A DNA stretch of 64,000 nt from contig JAEZRM010000064.1 in the NCBI GenBank assembly GCA_023412805.1, positions 372,001 through 436,000 on the forward strand, in the 5' to 3' direction. The DNA is from Pseudomonadota bacterium. Lineage in GTDB: Bacteria > Pseudomonadota > Alphaproteobacteria > Rhizobiales > Hyphomicrobiaceae. Position 1 is the first letter of the stretch. Each line of letters opens with the position of its first letter. The notes beneath the pieces are model-generated. The model was not told the origin of the DNA and did not search any database. It was given only the letters and a program-made list of their open reading frames with translations. Made by a program: the position numbers and the translations under genes. Shown here in pieces: positions 49,613 to 59,205 of this stretch.

Positions 49613-50002
49613 TCAGGTTTCCTCGTCGCCCTCTGGCACAGGACCGCCGATGATGCCGCTGACGTCGCCGCCGTCCTCTTCCTCCGACTCGAGGAAGGTC
49701 TCGTCGTCGTCGTCGCTGATCGCCTCATCATCGGTTTCGAGTTCGGCGAGCGCGTCGTCGGCCTCGGTATCGGGCGCGTCGCTCTGCGCCGCACTCTCGA
49801 ACTCGGGCTTCTTCGCGGCCGCGCGGCGCGGCTTCTCCGCCGCGGCAGCGGCGACCGCTCCCACAGCAGTCGTGGTCATCATCTCATAGATCGTGCCGCA
49901 GATCGGGCAGGCGATCGGATCACGGTTCAGATCGTAGAATCGGGCACCGCAGGACGCGCTCTGGCACGTCCGCTTGGTGCCGCGCTCGGCTTTCATCGAC
50001 AT
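49613..50002 (-). CDS. FYDLN-acid family protein (TIGR02300 type)
   Basis: This 129-residue protein has ATG 50002 or ATG 49996 as start. The N-terminus carries GTKRTCQSASCGARFYDLNRDP followed by CPICGT, a likely zinc ribbon with two CxxC-type pairs. The remainder is Ala/Lys-rich then strongly acidic (ISDDDDETFLESEEEDGGD). This alphaproteobacterial family is widespread and of unknown function. Confidence 0.92.
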   Translation of the reverse strand: MSMKAERGTKRTCQSASCGARFYDLNRDPIACPICGTIYEMMTTTAVGAVAAAAAEKPRRAAAKKPEFESAAQSDAPDTEADDALAELETDDEAISDDDDETFLESEEEDGGDVSGIIGGPVPEGDEET

Positions 50003-50243
50003 GGCTTGGCCTCACGCCTCAGGGGGCGGAACTTCGGATTTTTCGGGCCTGCTCATTGCCACGGGTGCCCGGCGGTGTCAAAAGCAATCCGCAAGTGCGC
50101 ACGGTGCGCATTTTCCATCATCGGGACCCAATCGCCGCTTGCGCCGCCAGGGCGCGCCGCATAGTGTCCGCGCCGCCTTGCGGGACCGGCATGGGGCCGG
50201 CCTCCCCGATAGAGGTGCCGAACCAACGGAAGAGACCCCCGCC

Positions 50244-51446
50244 ATGGGCTTTTTTGCCGACAGCTTGAACCGGATCCAGCTCTCCCAGACCATGGGGATC
50301 TCGGCCAAAGCACGCGCGCTGGCCGCCGAGGGAAAAGACATTATCGTCCTGAGCCAGGGCGAGCCGGACTTCAATACGCCGGAGAACATCAAGGAAGCCG
50401 CCATCCGTGCGCTGCGCGAAAATAAAACGCGCTACACGGACATTGACGGCATTCCGGAGCTCAAAGACGCCATCTCCAGCAAATTCAAGCGCGAGAACGG
50501 CCTCGAGTACAATCGCAGCCAGATTTCGGTCGGCACGGGCGGCAAGCAGGTGCTCTACAACGCGCTGCTCGCCACGCTCAATCCGGGTGACGAGGTCATC
50601 ATGCCGGCCCCCTACTGGGTGTCCTATGCCGATATCGTTCTCCTCGGCGGCGGCAAGCCGGTCGAGGCTCCGTGCACGCTCGCCGATGGCTTCAAGCTCC
50701 AGCCAGAGGTTCTTGAGAAGGCCATCACGCCAAAAACCAAGTGGTTCATGTTCAACGCGCCGAGCAATCCGACCGGGGCTGCCTACACGCGCGAGGAGCT
50801 GAAGGCGCTGACGGATGTGCTCATGCGCCATCCGCACGTCTGGATTCTGACCGACGATATGTACGAGCACCTGATCTTCGACGGTCTCAAGTTCTACACG
50901 ATCGCGCAGGTCGAGCCGGGGCTCTACGAGCGTACGCTCACGGTCAATGGCTTCTCGAAAGCCTACTGCATGACCGGCTGGCGCCTCGGCTATGCCGGCG
51001 GGCCGAAGCCGCTCATCGATGCCATGCGCAAACTGCAGTCGCAGTCGACCTCGAACCCCTCGTCGATCACGCAGTGGGCAGGCATCGAAGCGCTCAACGG
51101 TCCGCAGGATTTCATCCCGAAGAACAACGAGGCCTTCCGCGAGCGGCGCGATCTCGTCGTGTCCATGCTGAACCAGGCCAAGGGCATCAAATGCGCGACG
51201 CCCCAGGGTGCGTTCTACGTCTATCCGAGCTGCGAAGGCGCGATCGGCAAGACGACGCCCGGCGGCAAGCGCATCAACAATGACGAGGATTTCGTCACGG
51301 CACTGCTCGAAGATACGGGTGCGGCCACGGTCCATGGCGCGGCGTTCGCGCTCAGCCCGTTCTTCCGCATTTCCTATGCAAGCTCCCTGGACGTGCTGGA
51401 GGACGCCTGCCAGCGCATCCAGCGCTTCTGCGCCAGCTTGAGGTAG
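50244..51446 (+). CDS. aspC: Aspartate aminotransferase, class I PLP enzyme
   Basis: This 400-residue protein starts at ATG 50244; longer readings are unsupported. PLP-enzyme features: LSQGEPDFNTPENI at the N-terminus, VGTGGKQVLYNALLATLNPG, FNAPSNPTGA, DDMYEHLIFDG, and the Schiff-base Lys in VNGFSKAYCMTGWRLGY. It matches the subgroup Ib aspartate/prephenate aminotransferases of alphaproteobacteria. A terminator follows 45 nt after the stop. Confidence 0.95.
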   Translation: MGFFADSLNRIQLSQTMGISAKARALAAEGKDIIVLSQGEPDFNTPENIKEAAIRALRENKTRYTDIDGIPELKDAISSKFKRENGLEYNRSQISVGTGGKQVLYNALLATLNPGDEVIMPAPYWVSYADIVLLGGGKPVEAPCTLADGFKLQPEVLEKAITPKTKWFMFNAPSNPTGAAYTREELKALTDVLMRHPHVWILTDDMYEHLIFDGLKFYTIAQVEPGLYERTLTVNGFSKAYCMTGWRLGYAGGPKPLIDAMRKLQSQSTSNPSSITQWAGIEALNGPQDFIPKNNEAFRERRDLVVSMLNQAKGIKCATPQGAFYVYPSCEGAIGKTTPGGKRINNDEDFVTALLEDTGAATVHGAAFALSPFFRISYASSLDVLEDACQRIQRFCASLR

Positions 51447-51490
51447 TCAGCCCGCCAAATTCCGGGCGGCCACGATACACGGACGGCAGA

Positions 51491-51513
51491 AGGGCGCCAT
51501 CGAGCGCCCTTTT
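51491..51513 (+). terminator. Rho-independent terminator of aspC
   Basis: A 7-bp stem AGGGCGC/GCGCCCT with a 6-nt loop (CATCGA) is followed by TTT. Confidence 0.8.
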
Positions 51514-51584
51514 CGCTGATGCATTTTTGAGTACATTTACCTGCCCTTTGGTGGGCCTCGGTGCGAACGCTGGAGGGCATTGCA

Positions 51585-53027
51585 GTGGCAGCGATTTATC
51601 CGGTGATACTGTCCGGCGGATCCGGAACGCGGCTCTGGCCGCTCTCGCGGTCCATGTATCCGAAGCAGTTCATCCGCTTCTTCGATGACGGCGACCCGAG
51701 CTTTCTTGGGGCTACGGTTCGCCGCTTGCCGCCGGCCGCAGGCTTCGCGCCGCCGATCCTGCTGTGCAACAACGATCATCGCTTTCTTGTCCGCGAGGAG
51801 CTCGATCGGGCCCGCATTGTGCCCGAGGCCATCTATCTCGAGCCCGTGGCCCGTAACACCGCCCCCGCCATCGCGGTCGCCGCCATCGCCGTAGCTGCGC
51901 GCGATCCCAATGGCATTCTCGTCGTCATGCCCTCCGATCATGTGATCGATGACGGCGCCTCCTTTGCCGATGCCGTGCATCGTGCCGCGGCAGTTGCGGC
52001 CTCGGGGCGCCTCGTCCTGTTCGGCATCAAGCCGTCGTCGGCGCATACGGGGTACGGCTACATCCGCTGTGGTGCGCCACTTTCCGATGGTGAGGAGGCG
52101 CGCGCGGTCGATGCGTTCGTCGAGAAGCCGGACAAGGCGACGGCCGAGAGCTATCTCGCTGCCGGTACGTACCTCTGGAACAGCGGCATTTTCGTTCTGC
52201 ACGCGCGCACGTTCCTCGATGAGATGCAGCGCCTCGCGCCCGACATCCTGACGGCGGCGAAAGGCGCGCTCGATAAGGCGCACGTCGATCTGGGTTTCCT
52301 TCGCCTCGACGGCAATGCTTTTGCGGCCGCGCCGGCGATATCGATCGACTACGCAGTCATGGAGCGCACGCAAAAGGCCGCGGTGCTTCCGATCGACGTC
52401 GGCTGGAATGATGTCGGCTCCTGGTCGTCATTGTGGGAGATCGCCGATCACGACGAGCGCGGCAACTATGCCCGTGGTGTGGCGATCATGGAGGATTCGA
52501 CAGGCCTCTACGTGCACAGCGAACGCTCGCTGGTGGCAGCGATCGGTGTGAAGGATCTCGTCATCGTCGATACGCCCGACGCGCTCCTTGTTGCCGACAA
52601 GGCGCGCGCGCAGGACGTTTCGAAGATCGTCGCGCGCCTCAAGAGCGAGGGGCGCCGCGAGCACGAACAACATGTGCGGAACTACCGTCCCTGGGGCTTT
52701 TTCGAGACGTTGAGCACTGGGCCGCGTTTTCAGGTCAAGCTCTTGCACGTCAATCCCGGCGCAAAGCTCTCGATGCAGCGCCATCATCACCGCTCGGAGC
52801 ATTGGGTGGTGGTGCAGGGAACGGCGAAGGTCGTGATCGGCGAGAGCGAGCAGCTCGTGCGCGAGAACGAGAGCGTCTACATCATCGCGACGCAATGGCA
52901 TCGGCTCGAGAACCCGGGCAAGGTGCCGGTCGAAATCATCGAGGTACAGATCGGCAGCTACCTCGGCGAGGACGACATCGAGCGCACAGACGACATCTAT
53001 CACCGCGCGCCAGACGAGACGCGCTGA
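51585..53027 (+). CDS. manC: Mannose-1-phosphate guanylyltransferase / mannose-6-phosphate isomerase
   Basis: This protein of about 480 residues starts at GTG 51585, with GGAGGG 8 nt upstream; GTG 51561 is an alternative. The N-terminal nucleotidyltransferase domain has LSGGSGTRLWPLSRSMYPKQ and MPSDHVI; VEKPDKATAESYL marks the pyrophosphorylase family. The C-terminal cupin/isomerase domain (about 355-475) has RPWGFFETL and QRHHHRSEHWVVVQGTA with the metal-binding His cluster. It makes GDP-mannose for exopolysaccharide or capsule. It lies just upstream of the polysaccharide region, separated by an IS remnant. Confidence 0.95.
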   Translation: MAAIYPVILSGGSGTRLWPLSRSMYPKQFIRFFDDGDPSFLGATVRRLPPAAGFAPPILLCNNDHRFLVREELDRARIVPEAIYLEPVARNTAPAIAVAAIAVAARDPNGILVVMPSDHVIDDGASFADAVHRAAAVAASGRLVLFGIKPSSAHTGYGYIRCGAPLSDGEEARAVDAFVEKPDKATAESYLAAGTYLWNSGIFVLHARTFLDEMQRLAPDILTAAKGALDKAHVDLGFLRLDGNAFAAAPAISIDYAVMERTQKAAVLPIDVGWNDVGSWSSLWEIADHDERGNYARGVAIMEDSTGLYVHSERSLVAAIGVKDLVIVDTPDALLVADKARAQDVSKIVARLKSEGRREHEQHVRNYRPWGFFETLSTGPRFQVKLLHVNPGAKLSMQRHHHRSEHWVVVQGTAKVVIGESEQLVRENESVYIIATQWHRLENPGKVPVEIIEVQIGSYLGEDDIERTDDIYHRAPDETR

Positions 53028-53149
53028 TCGGGCTTAGTTAGAAGCTCTGTCGGCTGACGCCCGCTGGCGACGCGTCACGCTGCACACAAGCGAACGGCAG
53101 AGGGACGTCCCATCGGGGGCGTCCAATGACGGCCGGATCCCAGTTGCCC

Positions 53150-53345
53150 CAATAGATGTTTGGTCCCGGAAAGAGGTGGGTTGGATCGACGTTGAATCGG
53201 TTCGGCTGCTCTGTCCAGCATTTGCAGATGTGCTCGAACGGGGTGAGTCCGTTGAGGGTCTTGAGACGCTTGGCGAAGTTGTAGGCCTCGACGAAGGCTG
53301 CGAGGTGAGCGCGTAGCTGCTGGTGGCTGAGCCCTCGCTCGCGAG
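53150..53345 (-). pseudogene. IS481-family transposase C-terminal remnant
   Basis: The minus strand encodes, in one frame, SHQQLRAHLAAFVEAYNFAK, RLKTLNGLTPFEHICKCW and TEQPNRFNVDPTHLFPGPN, which is the conserved C-terminal end of IS481-type DDE transposases. The catalytic domain, N-terminal HTH and any clear terminal inverted repeats are missing, and the frame runs on past the normal end to 53038. It is an inactive fragment marking a past insertion at the boundary of the polysaccharide genes. Confidence 0.85.
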
Positions 53346-53573
53346 TGGGTGTTGCTTGCCTGTTCCACCCCCAAACTCACATGTGGCGTATACGCACCTA
53401 CGACTTCTGGAGAGGGGGGTAGAGCGTTGAATAAGCACAAATTGAGGAAATCTAACGCTTTATTCGAGTCTGAAACGGGGATATAGCAGTTTGTATCAAA
53501 TTTTCTGGCGTGCATTCAAGATTAAGCAAGGCACCGTTCAGAATTAGATTCTCGGCGTTTGCGGGCGGTTAAA
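53346..53573. other. AT-richer leader region of the polysaccharide genes
   Basis: These 228 bp between the IS remnant and the sugar-transferase start are visibly richer in A/T than the rest of the window (for instance 53440-53530). They should contain the promoter of the polysaccharide unit; GATATA at 53480-53485 is a possible -10 but no good -35 was found. No gene is supported. Confidence 0.4.
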
Positions 53574-55034
53574 ATGAGTCAGGCTTCGGTGGGCGGCGTC
53601 CCAATTGCGCAGAGGCCCTATTTAATTGATAGATTGTTTTCTTCGTTAACCGCTCCATCAGTTGAGCGGATTTGTCTTTTGCTGCTGTCCCTAGGGCAGG
53701 CCGCGGCGGTAATTTTCGCTGGCGGAGCTGCAAAGGTTCTTTATCTTGAGCTTGCTCTCGGTCAACCTCATGAATTCTGGCAGTATCTCGCTCTGGCCTC
53801 AGTGTTCGCGATAACGCTGCACTGTGTCTACAAGAGAATGGGTCTGCAGAGCATTGATGCACTGATGAACCCCACGATCGATTTCGGTCGTGTTTGGGGC
53901 GGTCTGTGCATCGCATTCATGGGCCTCCTCGGCGGCATGTATATGCTCAAGATCACCGAGGACTACTCTCGCGGTTGGTTCCTGGCTTGGTTTGCCATAA
54001 GCGCCGTGGGGGTCGTTGTCGTCCGCTGGTCTGTGCGGCGCGTGCTGCATCAGCTCATGGCCCGGGAGGTGATCAAGTCACGCATTGCCGTGTTGGGCAC
54101 ACGGGATTGCGTTGATGCATTGCGACGTGAACTCGAAAAGAGCCCGCTGCCATATGGTGTCGTGGATGGCTTCATCCTCTCGGATGTCGCCGAAGGCACC
54201 GGCGATGCCGATCAGGAGGTGTTGCGCCAGCTCGTTGCTGCCATGCAGAATGGCGTTTTTGCAAAGGTAGTCATCGCGCTTCCGGCGGTTGAGAAAGCGC
54301 GCATCAGGCAAGCTCTCCGTCGGCTTGCTCCTTTTGCGCCCGAGATCCTCATGCGCACCGATTTGCTTTCCTCGCCGGCACCAATCCATGAGGCGAAGCT
54401 CATCGGTGGGGTGCGAGTGGACGTAGTTAGTCCGATACCGGCCTCGGAGGCGTATCGGCTTGAAAAGCGCCTGTTCGATGTCGTAGTGGCGGCGATTGCG
54501 CTTGTGCTTCTCGCGCCGTTGTTCGCAGTTGTCGCATTGGCGATCAAGCTCGATAGCTCTGGCCCAGTATTTTTTCGGCAGCGCCGATATGGCCGAAATA
54601 GTCGCGTCTTTCGCATATTCAAATTCCGCACGATGACCGTGGCGGACGATGGTGACCGGATCATCCAGGCGCAGCGGGATGACGTGCGCGTGACACGCGT
54701 CGGGCGCCTTCTGAGGGCCACCAGCATCGATGAACTGCCCCAGATATTGAATGTGCTGCTCGGTCAGATGTCGATTGTAGGACCACGCCCTCACGCGCTT
54801 GTCCATGAAGATCAGTTCGACGATAATTTCGATCTGTTCTCGCGGCGGCGGCGTGTTCTTCCGGGTATCACTGGGTGGGCGCAGGTCAATGGTGAGCGCG
54901 GTGAGACGCGAACCCTCGATGATGTAGAGAGGCGGATGAACTACGACCTCTACTACATGGACAATTGGTCCATCTGGTTTGATCTGGAAATTATTGCCCG
55001 TACGTTCACTACTGTATTGCGGGGCGCTTATTAA
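53574..55034 (+). CDS. Undecaprenyl-phosphate sugar phosphotransferase (polyprenyl glycosylphosphotransferase)
   Basis: This 486-residue protein starts at ATG 53574. Four to five N-terminal membrane helices (to about 155) precede a nucleotide-binding-like domain (SRIAVLGTRDCVDALRREL). The bacterial sugar transferase domain (about 300-486) begins KRLFDVVVAAIALVLLAPLF and contains FFRQRRYGRNSRVF, FKFRTM, SIDELPQILNVLLGQMSIVG, PRPHA and LPGITGWAQVNGERGET. It loads the first sugar-1-phosphate onto undecaprenyl phosphate, starting repeat-unit synthesis at the inner membrane. Confidence 0.95.
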   Translation: MSQASVGGVPIAQRPYLIDRLFSSLTAPSVERICLLLLSLGQAAAVIFAGGAAKVLYLELALGQPHEFWQYLALASVFAITLHCVYKRMGLQSIDALMNPTIDFGRVWGGLCIAFMGLLGGMYMLKITEDYSRGWFLAWFAISAVGVVVVRWSVRRVLHQLMAREVIKSRIAVLGTRDCVDALRRELEKSPLPYGVVDGFILSDVAEGTGDADQEVLRQLVAAMQNGVFAKVVIALPAVEKARIRQALRRLAPFAPEILMRTDLLSSPAPIHEAKLIGGVRVDVVSPIPASEAYRLEKRLFDVVVAAIALVLLAPLFAVVALAIKLDSSGPVFFRQRRYGRNSRVFRIFKFRTMTVADDGDRIIQAQRDDVRVTRVGRLLRATSIDELPQILNVLLGQMSIVGPRPHALVHEDQFDDNFDLFSRRRRVLPGITGWAQVNGERGETRTLDDVERRMNYDLYYMDNWSIWFDLEIIARTFTTVLRGAY

Positions 55035-55203
55035 GGAAATTGTATTGAGCTCTAGATAAGGAGTTTCTAGCGCAAGATCTGCCAATCGGGTAACCTGTGG
55101 CGTGCGCCCTGACTGACGGATTGTGTCCGCGAGCTATCGGTGCTGAGCTGTTCGGCTAGGCCTGCTCCACGCAGCTACTGAAGTCCATACGGAGGTCTGT
55201 GCC

Positions 55204-56901
55204 ATGATGCTCGATATGGCGGACCTGTCGGACGGGCAGGTGCTGAAGGCTGATCTCTGTATTATCGGTGCGGGTGCAGCCGGCATCTCAATAGCTCTGC
55301 AATTCATCGGCCAAGGCTTCGATGTGCTGCTTGTCGAGTCGGGCGGTCGCCGTCAGGAGCCCGAGATGCAGGACATGTATGCTGGCACCGTTGAGCGGCC
55401 AGATGTGCACGCATCTCCCGATCGCTTTCGTTGCAGGCAGTTTGGCGGCAGCACGACGCTTTGGGGTGGCCGTTGCGTGCCGTTTGATCCCATCGATTTC
55501 GAAACGCGCAGCTATATCCCACATAGCGGCTGGCCCATCGCCTATTCTGAGCTTTTGCCCTTTTATCGCGACGCAAACGCGATCTGTGAGGCCGGCGCAT
55601 TCGCCTACAGGATTGATGAGGCGTTCGATCGCCCGATGCGCCCGATGATCAAGGACTTCTCCAGCGAGAACTTCTCGACTGACCACCTCGAACGGTTCAG
55701 CAAGCCGACAAACTTCGCCGCTCGCTACGGCACGGCATTGCAACGCGCTTCCGACGTTCGCGTCCTGCTCCATGCAACAGCAACGCGCGCTACATTCGAT
55801 GCGTCCGGCAAGGTTGTCGGCCAAGTCGAGGTTACCAACCTTGCAGGCAAAACAGCATCCATCCAGTCGCAATCCTTTGTGCTCGCGACAGGTGGGCTGG
55901 AGGTGGCGCGCTTGCTGTTGGCAAACCGCGACCGGCATCCGGACGGCATCGGCAACGAGCACGGTGTCGTCGGTCGGTACTACATGTGTCACATCGCGGG
56001 AACGATGGGGCGCATCAAGATCAATCGCCGGAACTCCGCCGTCTGGCACGACTACGATATCTCGGCAGATGGCACCTACTGCCGCCGGCGCTTCGCTCTT
56101 GCCGCGAATGCGCAGCATCGACATCGCGTCGGCAACTTCGTTGCACGCCTCCATCATCCCCAAATTGCGAATCCTGATCACCGTACGGCGGCGTTGTCGG
56201 TCGTGTTTCTTGGTAGCCGCCTACTGCCGTGGGAGTATCGAACGCGCGTGAGTTCTGGCTTTGACTCATCGTTGCGGGACTACGGGCGCCATATCGCCAA
56301 CATCGCTGGCGACCCGCTGTCGGCTGTGCGCTTTGCCACACGCATGCTGACAGGGCGTTTTCTGGCCGAACGAAAGATCCCGTCGTTGGTTGTCGCCTCC
56401 AGGGCGAACCTGTTCAGCCTCGACTTTCATGGTGAGCAGGTGCCCAATCCGGACAGCCGCGTGATGCTTGATGCCGACCGGGATGCCTTGGGCGTCCCGC
56501 GTCTCAAGATCGATTGGCGTTACGCTCAGCAGGATATCGAGACGATCAGTACGTCGGTCCGTCTACTCGCCGAGGATATCGAGCGGTCTGGTGTTGGCAC
56601 GTTCAACTACGACCCGGACACGGTAGAAGCCGAGATGATCCGTTATGGAGCTTATGGCGGTCATCATCTTGGTACCGCGCGCATGGGTAACGATCCACGG
56701 ACAAGCGTCGTTGATGCGCAATGCCGCGTGCACGGCGTCGAGAATCTTTTCATTGCGAGCGCGGCAACATTCCCGACGTCGAGCCAAGCCAATCCTACAT
56801 TGACTATCGTGGCTCTTGCCCTGCGCCTCGCAAAGCATCTGGCACATCAATTGCGCGGAGCGCGCTTGCCGTCTGACAATACCGCAACGTCGGTGGCATA
56901 G
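55204..56901 (+). CDS. GMC-family FAD oxidoreductase in the polysaccharide cluster
   Basis: This 565-residue protein starts at ATG 55204 with GGAGG 7 nt upstream. The Rossmann FAD motif is ADLCIIGAGAAGISIALQF. Further GMC blocks: FGGSTTLWGGRCVPFDP (about 80), FVLATGGLEVARLLL (about 228), and the C-terminal HHLGTARMG ... VHGVENLFIASAATFPTSSQ followed by NPTLTIVALA. The family oxidises alcohol groups, often of sugars. Placement suggests oxidation of a sugar in the polysaccharide or its precursor, which is inference. Confidence 0.92.
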   Translation: MMLDMADLSDGQVLKADLCIIGAGAAGISIALQFIGQGFDVLLVESGGRRQEPEMQDMYAGTVERPDVHASPDRFRCRQFGGSTTLWGGRCVPFDPIDFETRSYIPHSGWPIAYSELLPFYRDANAICEAGAFAYRIDEAFDRPMRPMIKDFSSENFSTDHLERFSKPTNFAARYGTALQRASDVRVLLHATATRATFDASGKVVGQVEVTNLAGKTASIQSQSFVLATGGLEVARLLLANRDRHPDGIGNEHGVVGRYYMCHIAGTMGRIKINRRNSAVWHDYDISADGTYCRRRFALAANAQHRHRVGNFVARLHHPQIANPDHRTAALSVVFLGSRLLPWEYRTRVSSGFDSSLRDYGRHIANIAGDPLSAVRFATRMLTGRFLAERKIPSLVVASRANLFSLDFHGEQVPNPDSRVMLDADRDALGVPRLKIDWRYAQQDIETISTSVRLLAEDIERSGVGTFNYDPDTVEAEMIRYGAYGGHHLGTARMGNDPRTSVVDAQCRVHGVENLFIASAATFPTSSQANPTLTIVALALRLAKHLAHQLRGARLPSDNTATSVA

Positions 56902-56958
56902 GCTCGACGGCCTGCCCGGTATCAATCCTCAGATCGGTCCTTGCCTCCACGCGCAGCA

Positions 56959-58170
56959 TCACCGGCGCTCGGAGGCGACCTGTGCGAATAGCTCGCGCAT
57001 GGCGGCGGCATTGACGTGAACATCATGAGATTTAAGTACGCGACGACGACCTTCCCGCCCCTTTTCCGCCAGCTCTGAAGCTGGAGCCTCGAGTGCCGCG
57101 ATCATGGCGCGCTCGATGTCGTCTATGGAGCCGGCCGGAATGATCCAGCCGCATTGGTGATCAACGAGCTCAGGGATGCCGGCAATATATGTCGTGATCA
57201 CTGGTCGTTCCAGTGCGAAGGCTTCCATGATCACGACGGGTAGACCTTCCGCGAGGCTTGGCAAGAGTAGGGCGCGGGCATTGCCGATCATCTGGCGGAC
57301 TTCCGCATTGTCGCGCCAGCCCATCAGGACGACGTGCTCCTGCATCCCGTGGCGCCGGATTGCGTTCTCGATGGATGCGCGGTTTTCGCCATCTCCAATC
57401 AGGAGTACGCGCACTTGCGGATATGTACGGGTGACACGACTAGTCGCTTCGACGATTAGGGCTTGCATCTTTTGCGGCGAGAAGCGCCCGACGCAGACGA
57501 ATGTGGCGTTGCCTTCGGGTGGCACAGAGCTGCGGGCAAATGTGCGTGTGTCGACGCCGCAGCGAACGATTTTGAGCTTGTCCCAATTTTCGATGCCCGC
57601 CGTGTAGGCCAGCTGCGCCCGGCAGAAATTTGAGATAGCAGCCACGAAGCGCGCGCCGGCAGCCTTTTCTCGAAGGGAAAGGCGATCCGTGCTTTCGAAG
57701 TCATCGGGACCATGAGTGGTGAAGCTGAAGCTCGGACCGCCTAGTCGGTCGGACAGCAACGCCACGGTTGTTGCGTTGGAGGCAAAATGCGTATGCAGAT
57801 GCTGCACATTGTCTTTGACAGCCCGCCGTTTGAGGGACACTGCCTCCAGCATATACGCACCGTGACGAACGAGGCCGCCTCTGGCATTGCGAACCAGTCG
57901 CAGCCACAGACCGAGTGAGCGCAGAATGCCGATTGGGTTCGTTAGCACCTCGGCAATGAAATCTCTGATCAGCACTCCCGTGCGGCCTGTGAGGATGTAA
58001 TGCGTGCGTGCCTGCTCGATCTTGTCTTTCTCGTCGACAAGTGGCTGCGGCCATTGGCGAATGGCGTAACGGGCGATTTCGACGCCCTGCGCTTCGAGCG
58101 CCTGGATCTCGTCGCGGATGAAGGTTGTGCTAATCAGGGGATATGTGTTCATGAGATATCCGATCTTCAT
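56959..58170 (-). CDS. Glycosyltransferase family 4
   Basis: This 403-residue protein starts at ATG 58170 (MKIGYLMNTYPLISTTFIRDE). The N-terminal acceptor domain has VQHLHTHFASNATTVALL and FSFTTHGPDDF. The C-terminal donor domain has FVCVGRFSPQKMQALIVEA, VLLIGDGENRASIENAI, RALLLPSLAEGLPVVIMEAF with the E-x7-E element, and ITTYIAGIPELV. It adds a sugar to the lipid-linked repeat unit. It is transcribed opposite to its neighbours, together with the aldo/keto reductase. Confidence 0.93.
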   Translation of the reverse strand: MKIGYLMNTYPLISTTFIRDEIQALEAQGVEIARYAIRQWPQPLVDEKDKIEQARTHYILTGRTGVLIRDFIAEVLTNPIGILRSLGLWLRLVRNARGGLVRHGAYMLEAVSLKRRAVKDNVQHLHTHFASNATTVALLSDRLGGPSFSFTTHGPDDFESTDRLSLREKAAGARFVAAISNFCRAQLAYTAGIENWDKLKIVRCGVDTRTFARSSVPPEGNATFVCVGRFSPQKMQALIVEATSRVTRTYPQVRVLLIGDGENRASIENAIRRHGMQEHVVLMGWRDNAEVRQMIGNARALLLPSLAEGLPVVIMEAFALERPVITTYIAGIPELVDHQCGWIIPAGSIDDIERAMIAALEAPASELAEKGREGRRRVLKSHDVHVNAAAMRELFAQVASERR

Positions 58171-58248
58171 TATTGAGGTCTCTAGCAATTTTGTGCGCCA
58201 CTCCGCTCAGACGAACTCAAGAAGATATTCGGAGATTTTCATGATATG

Positions 58249-59205
58249 TTAGGGTGCGTAAATCTGCTCGAGAATTTGAGCAGCTGCTGGATTAAGTGGT
58301 AATACTGCTCGGCGGATATTTTCCTCGAGGTGATTGCCGGAAAACATAGACGCGAGCACTACGCCGTTGGGATTTGATACGAACGCTCTCTGGAGCAATA
58401 AATGATTCGTTGCGATCTCGGCGGAGTTGCCAAATCCCCCCTCTGCCAGCATCTTCAAGAGTTTCGGGTTCGCTGCGAGTTTACTCATTAGCTGCGCCTT
58501 TGCGCCAGCAACGCCGAACACAGAATGCGTGATGAAGCCTACCGGTCTTTCGAGCTGGCGCCGTAAGCGCGGTAACGGCGGTGCGGTTGGGGGATCCGCT
58601 AACTGCAGGATAGAGAAATCGGGGATAACGGCCGCCTTTTCGGCCGCCTGAAAGCTACCGGCAAGAGCCAGATAACGCGCTTGGCCGCGTGTCTTGACCT
58701 TCTCTAGGGCAGCGAGGATATCGTCACGGCCAAGATCCGCAGGGTCGGGATCGTGTAAGGCCAGTATATCAAGATAATCGGTTCCCAGGCGATCCAGCGA
58801 CTTCTTTACGGACATTTCTATCGATGCCGCCGTCAGCGGAATTCTGACATTGCGAGTCGAAGGCAATTGTCGAAAGCGACGCCTCAGACCCTGCGCCAGG
58901 CTAACGACAGGTCTGCCCGCGCGATAAGCCATCTTGATCAGCTTATTATTCGCAGGTGTCGATAATCCGACTTTCGAGCAGACAATCACGGATCTGCGTC
59001 GACCGACAAGGAAGGCGCCAAGAATCGACTCTGCATCTCCCGCGCCGTAGGGAGGCGCGACATCATACCAGGTGACACCTCTAGCATATGCTGCCGAAAG
59101 CGCTCGGAGCCCTTGCTTCTTCGAAATGCGTGAGCCCAGCGAGGCGCATCCCATACCGATGCAGGATGCCTGGAGTTCAGTTCCGGGAATAGAGACAGTT
59201 CGCAT
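58249..59205 (-). CDS. Aldo/keto reductase family protein
   Basis: This 318-residue protein starts at ATG 59205. TIM-barrel AKR landmarks: GMGCASLGSRISKKQGLRAL, VTWYDVAPPYGAGDAESILG with the catalytic Asp48/Tyr53-like pair, VIVCSKVGL with the Lys, and LGTDYLDILALHDPDP with the His. It would reduce a carbonyl with NADPH. It lies 78 bp upstream of the GT4 gene on the minus strand, probably a two-gene unit. Related AKRs occur in sugar-nucleotide or polysaccharide loci. Confidence 0.9.
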   Translation of the reverse strand: MRTVSIPGTELQASCIGMGCASLGSRISKKQGLRALSAAYARGVTWYDVAPPYGAGDAESILGAFLVGRRRSVIVCSKVGLSTPANNKLIKMAYRAGRPVVSLAQGLRRRFRQLPSTRNVRIPLTAASIEMSVKKSLDRLGTDYLDILALHDPDPADLGRDDILAALEKVKTRGQARYLALAGSFQAAEKAAVIPDFSILQLADPPTAPPLPRLRRQLERPVGFITHSVFGVAGAKAQLMSKLAANPKLLKMLAEGGFGNSAEIATNHLLLQRAFVSNPNGVVLASMFSGNHLEENIRRAVLPLNPAAAQILEQIYAP

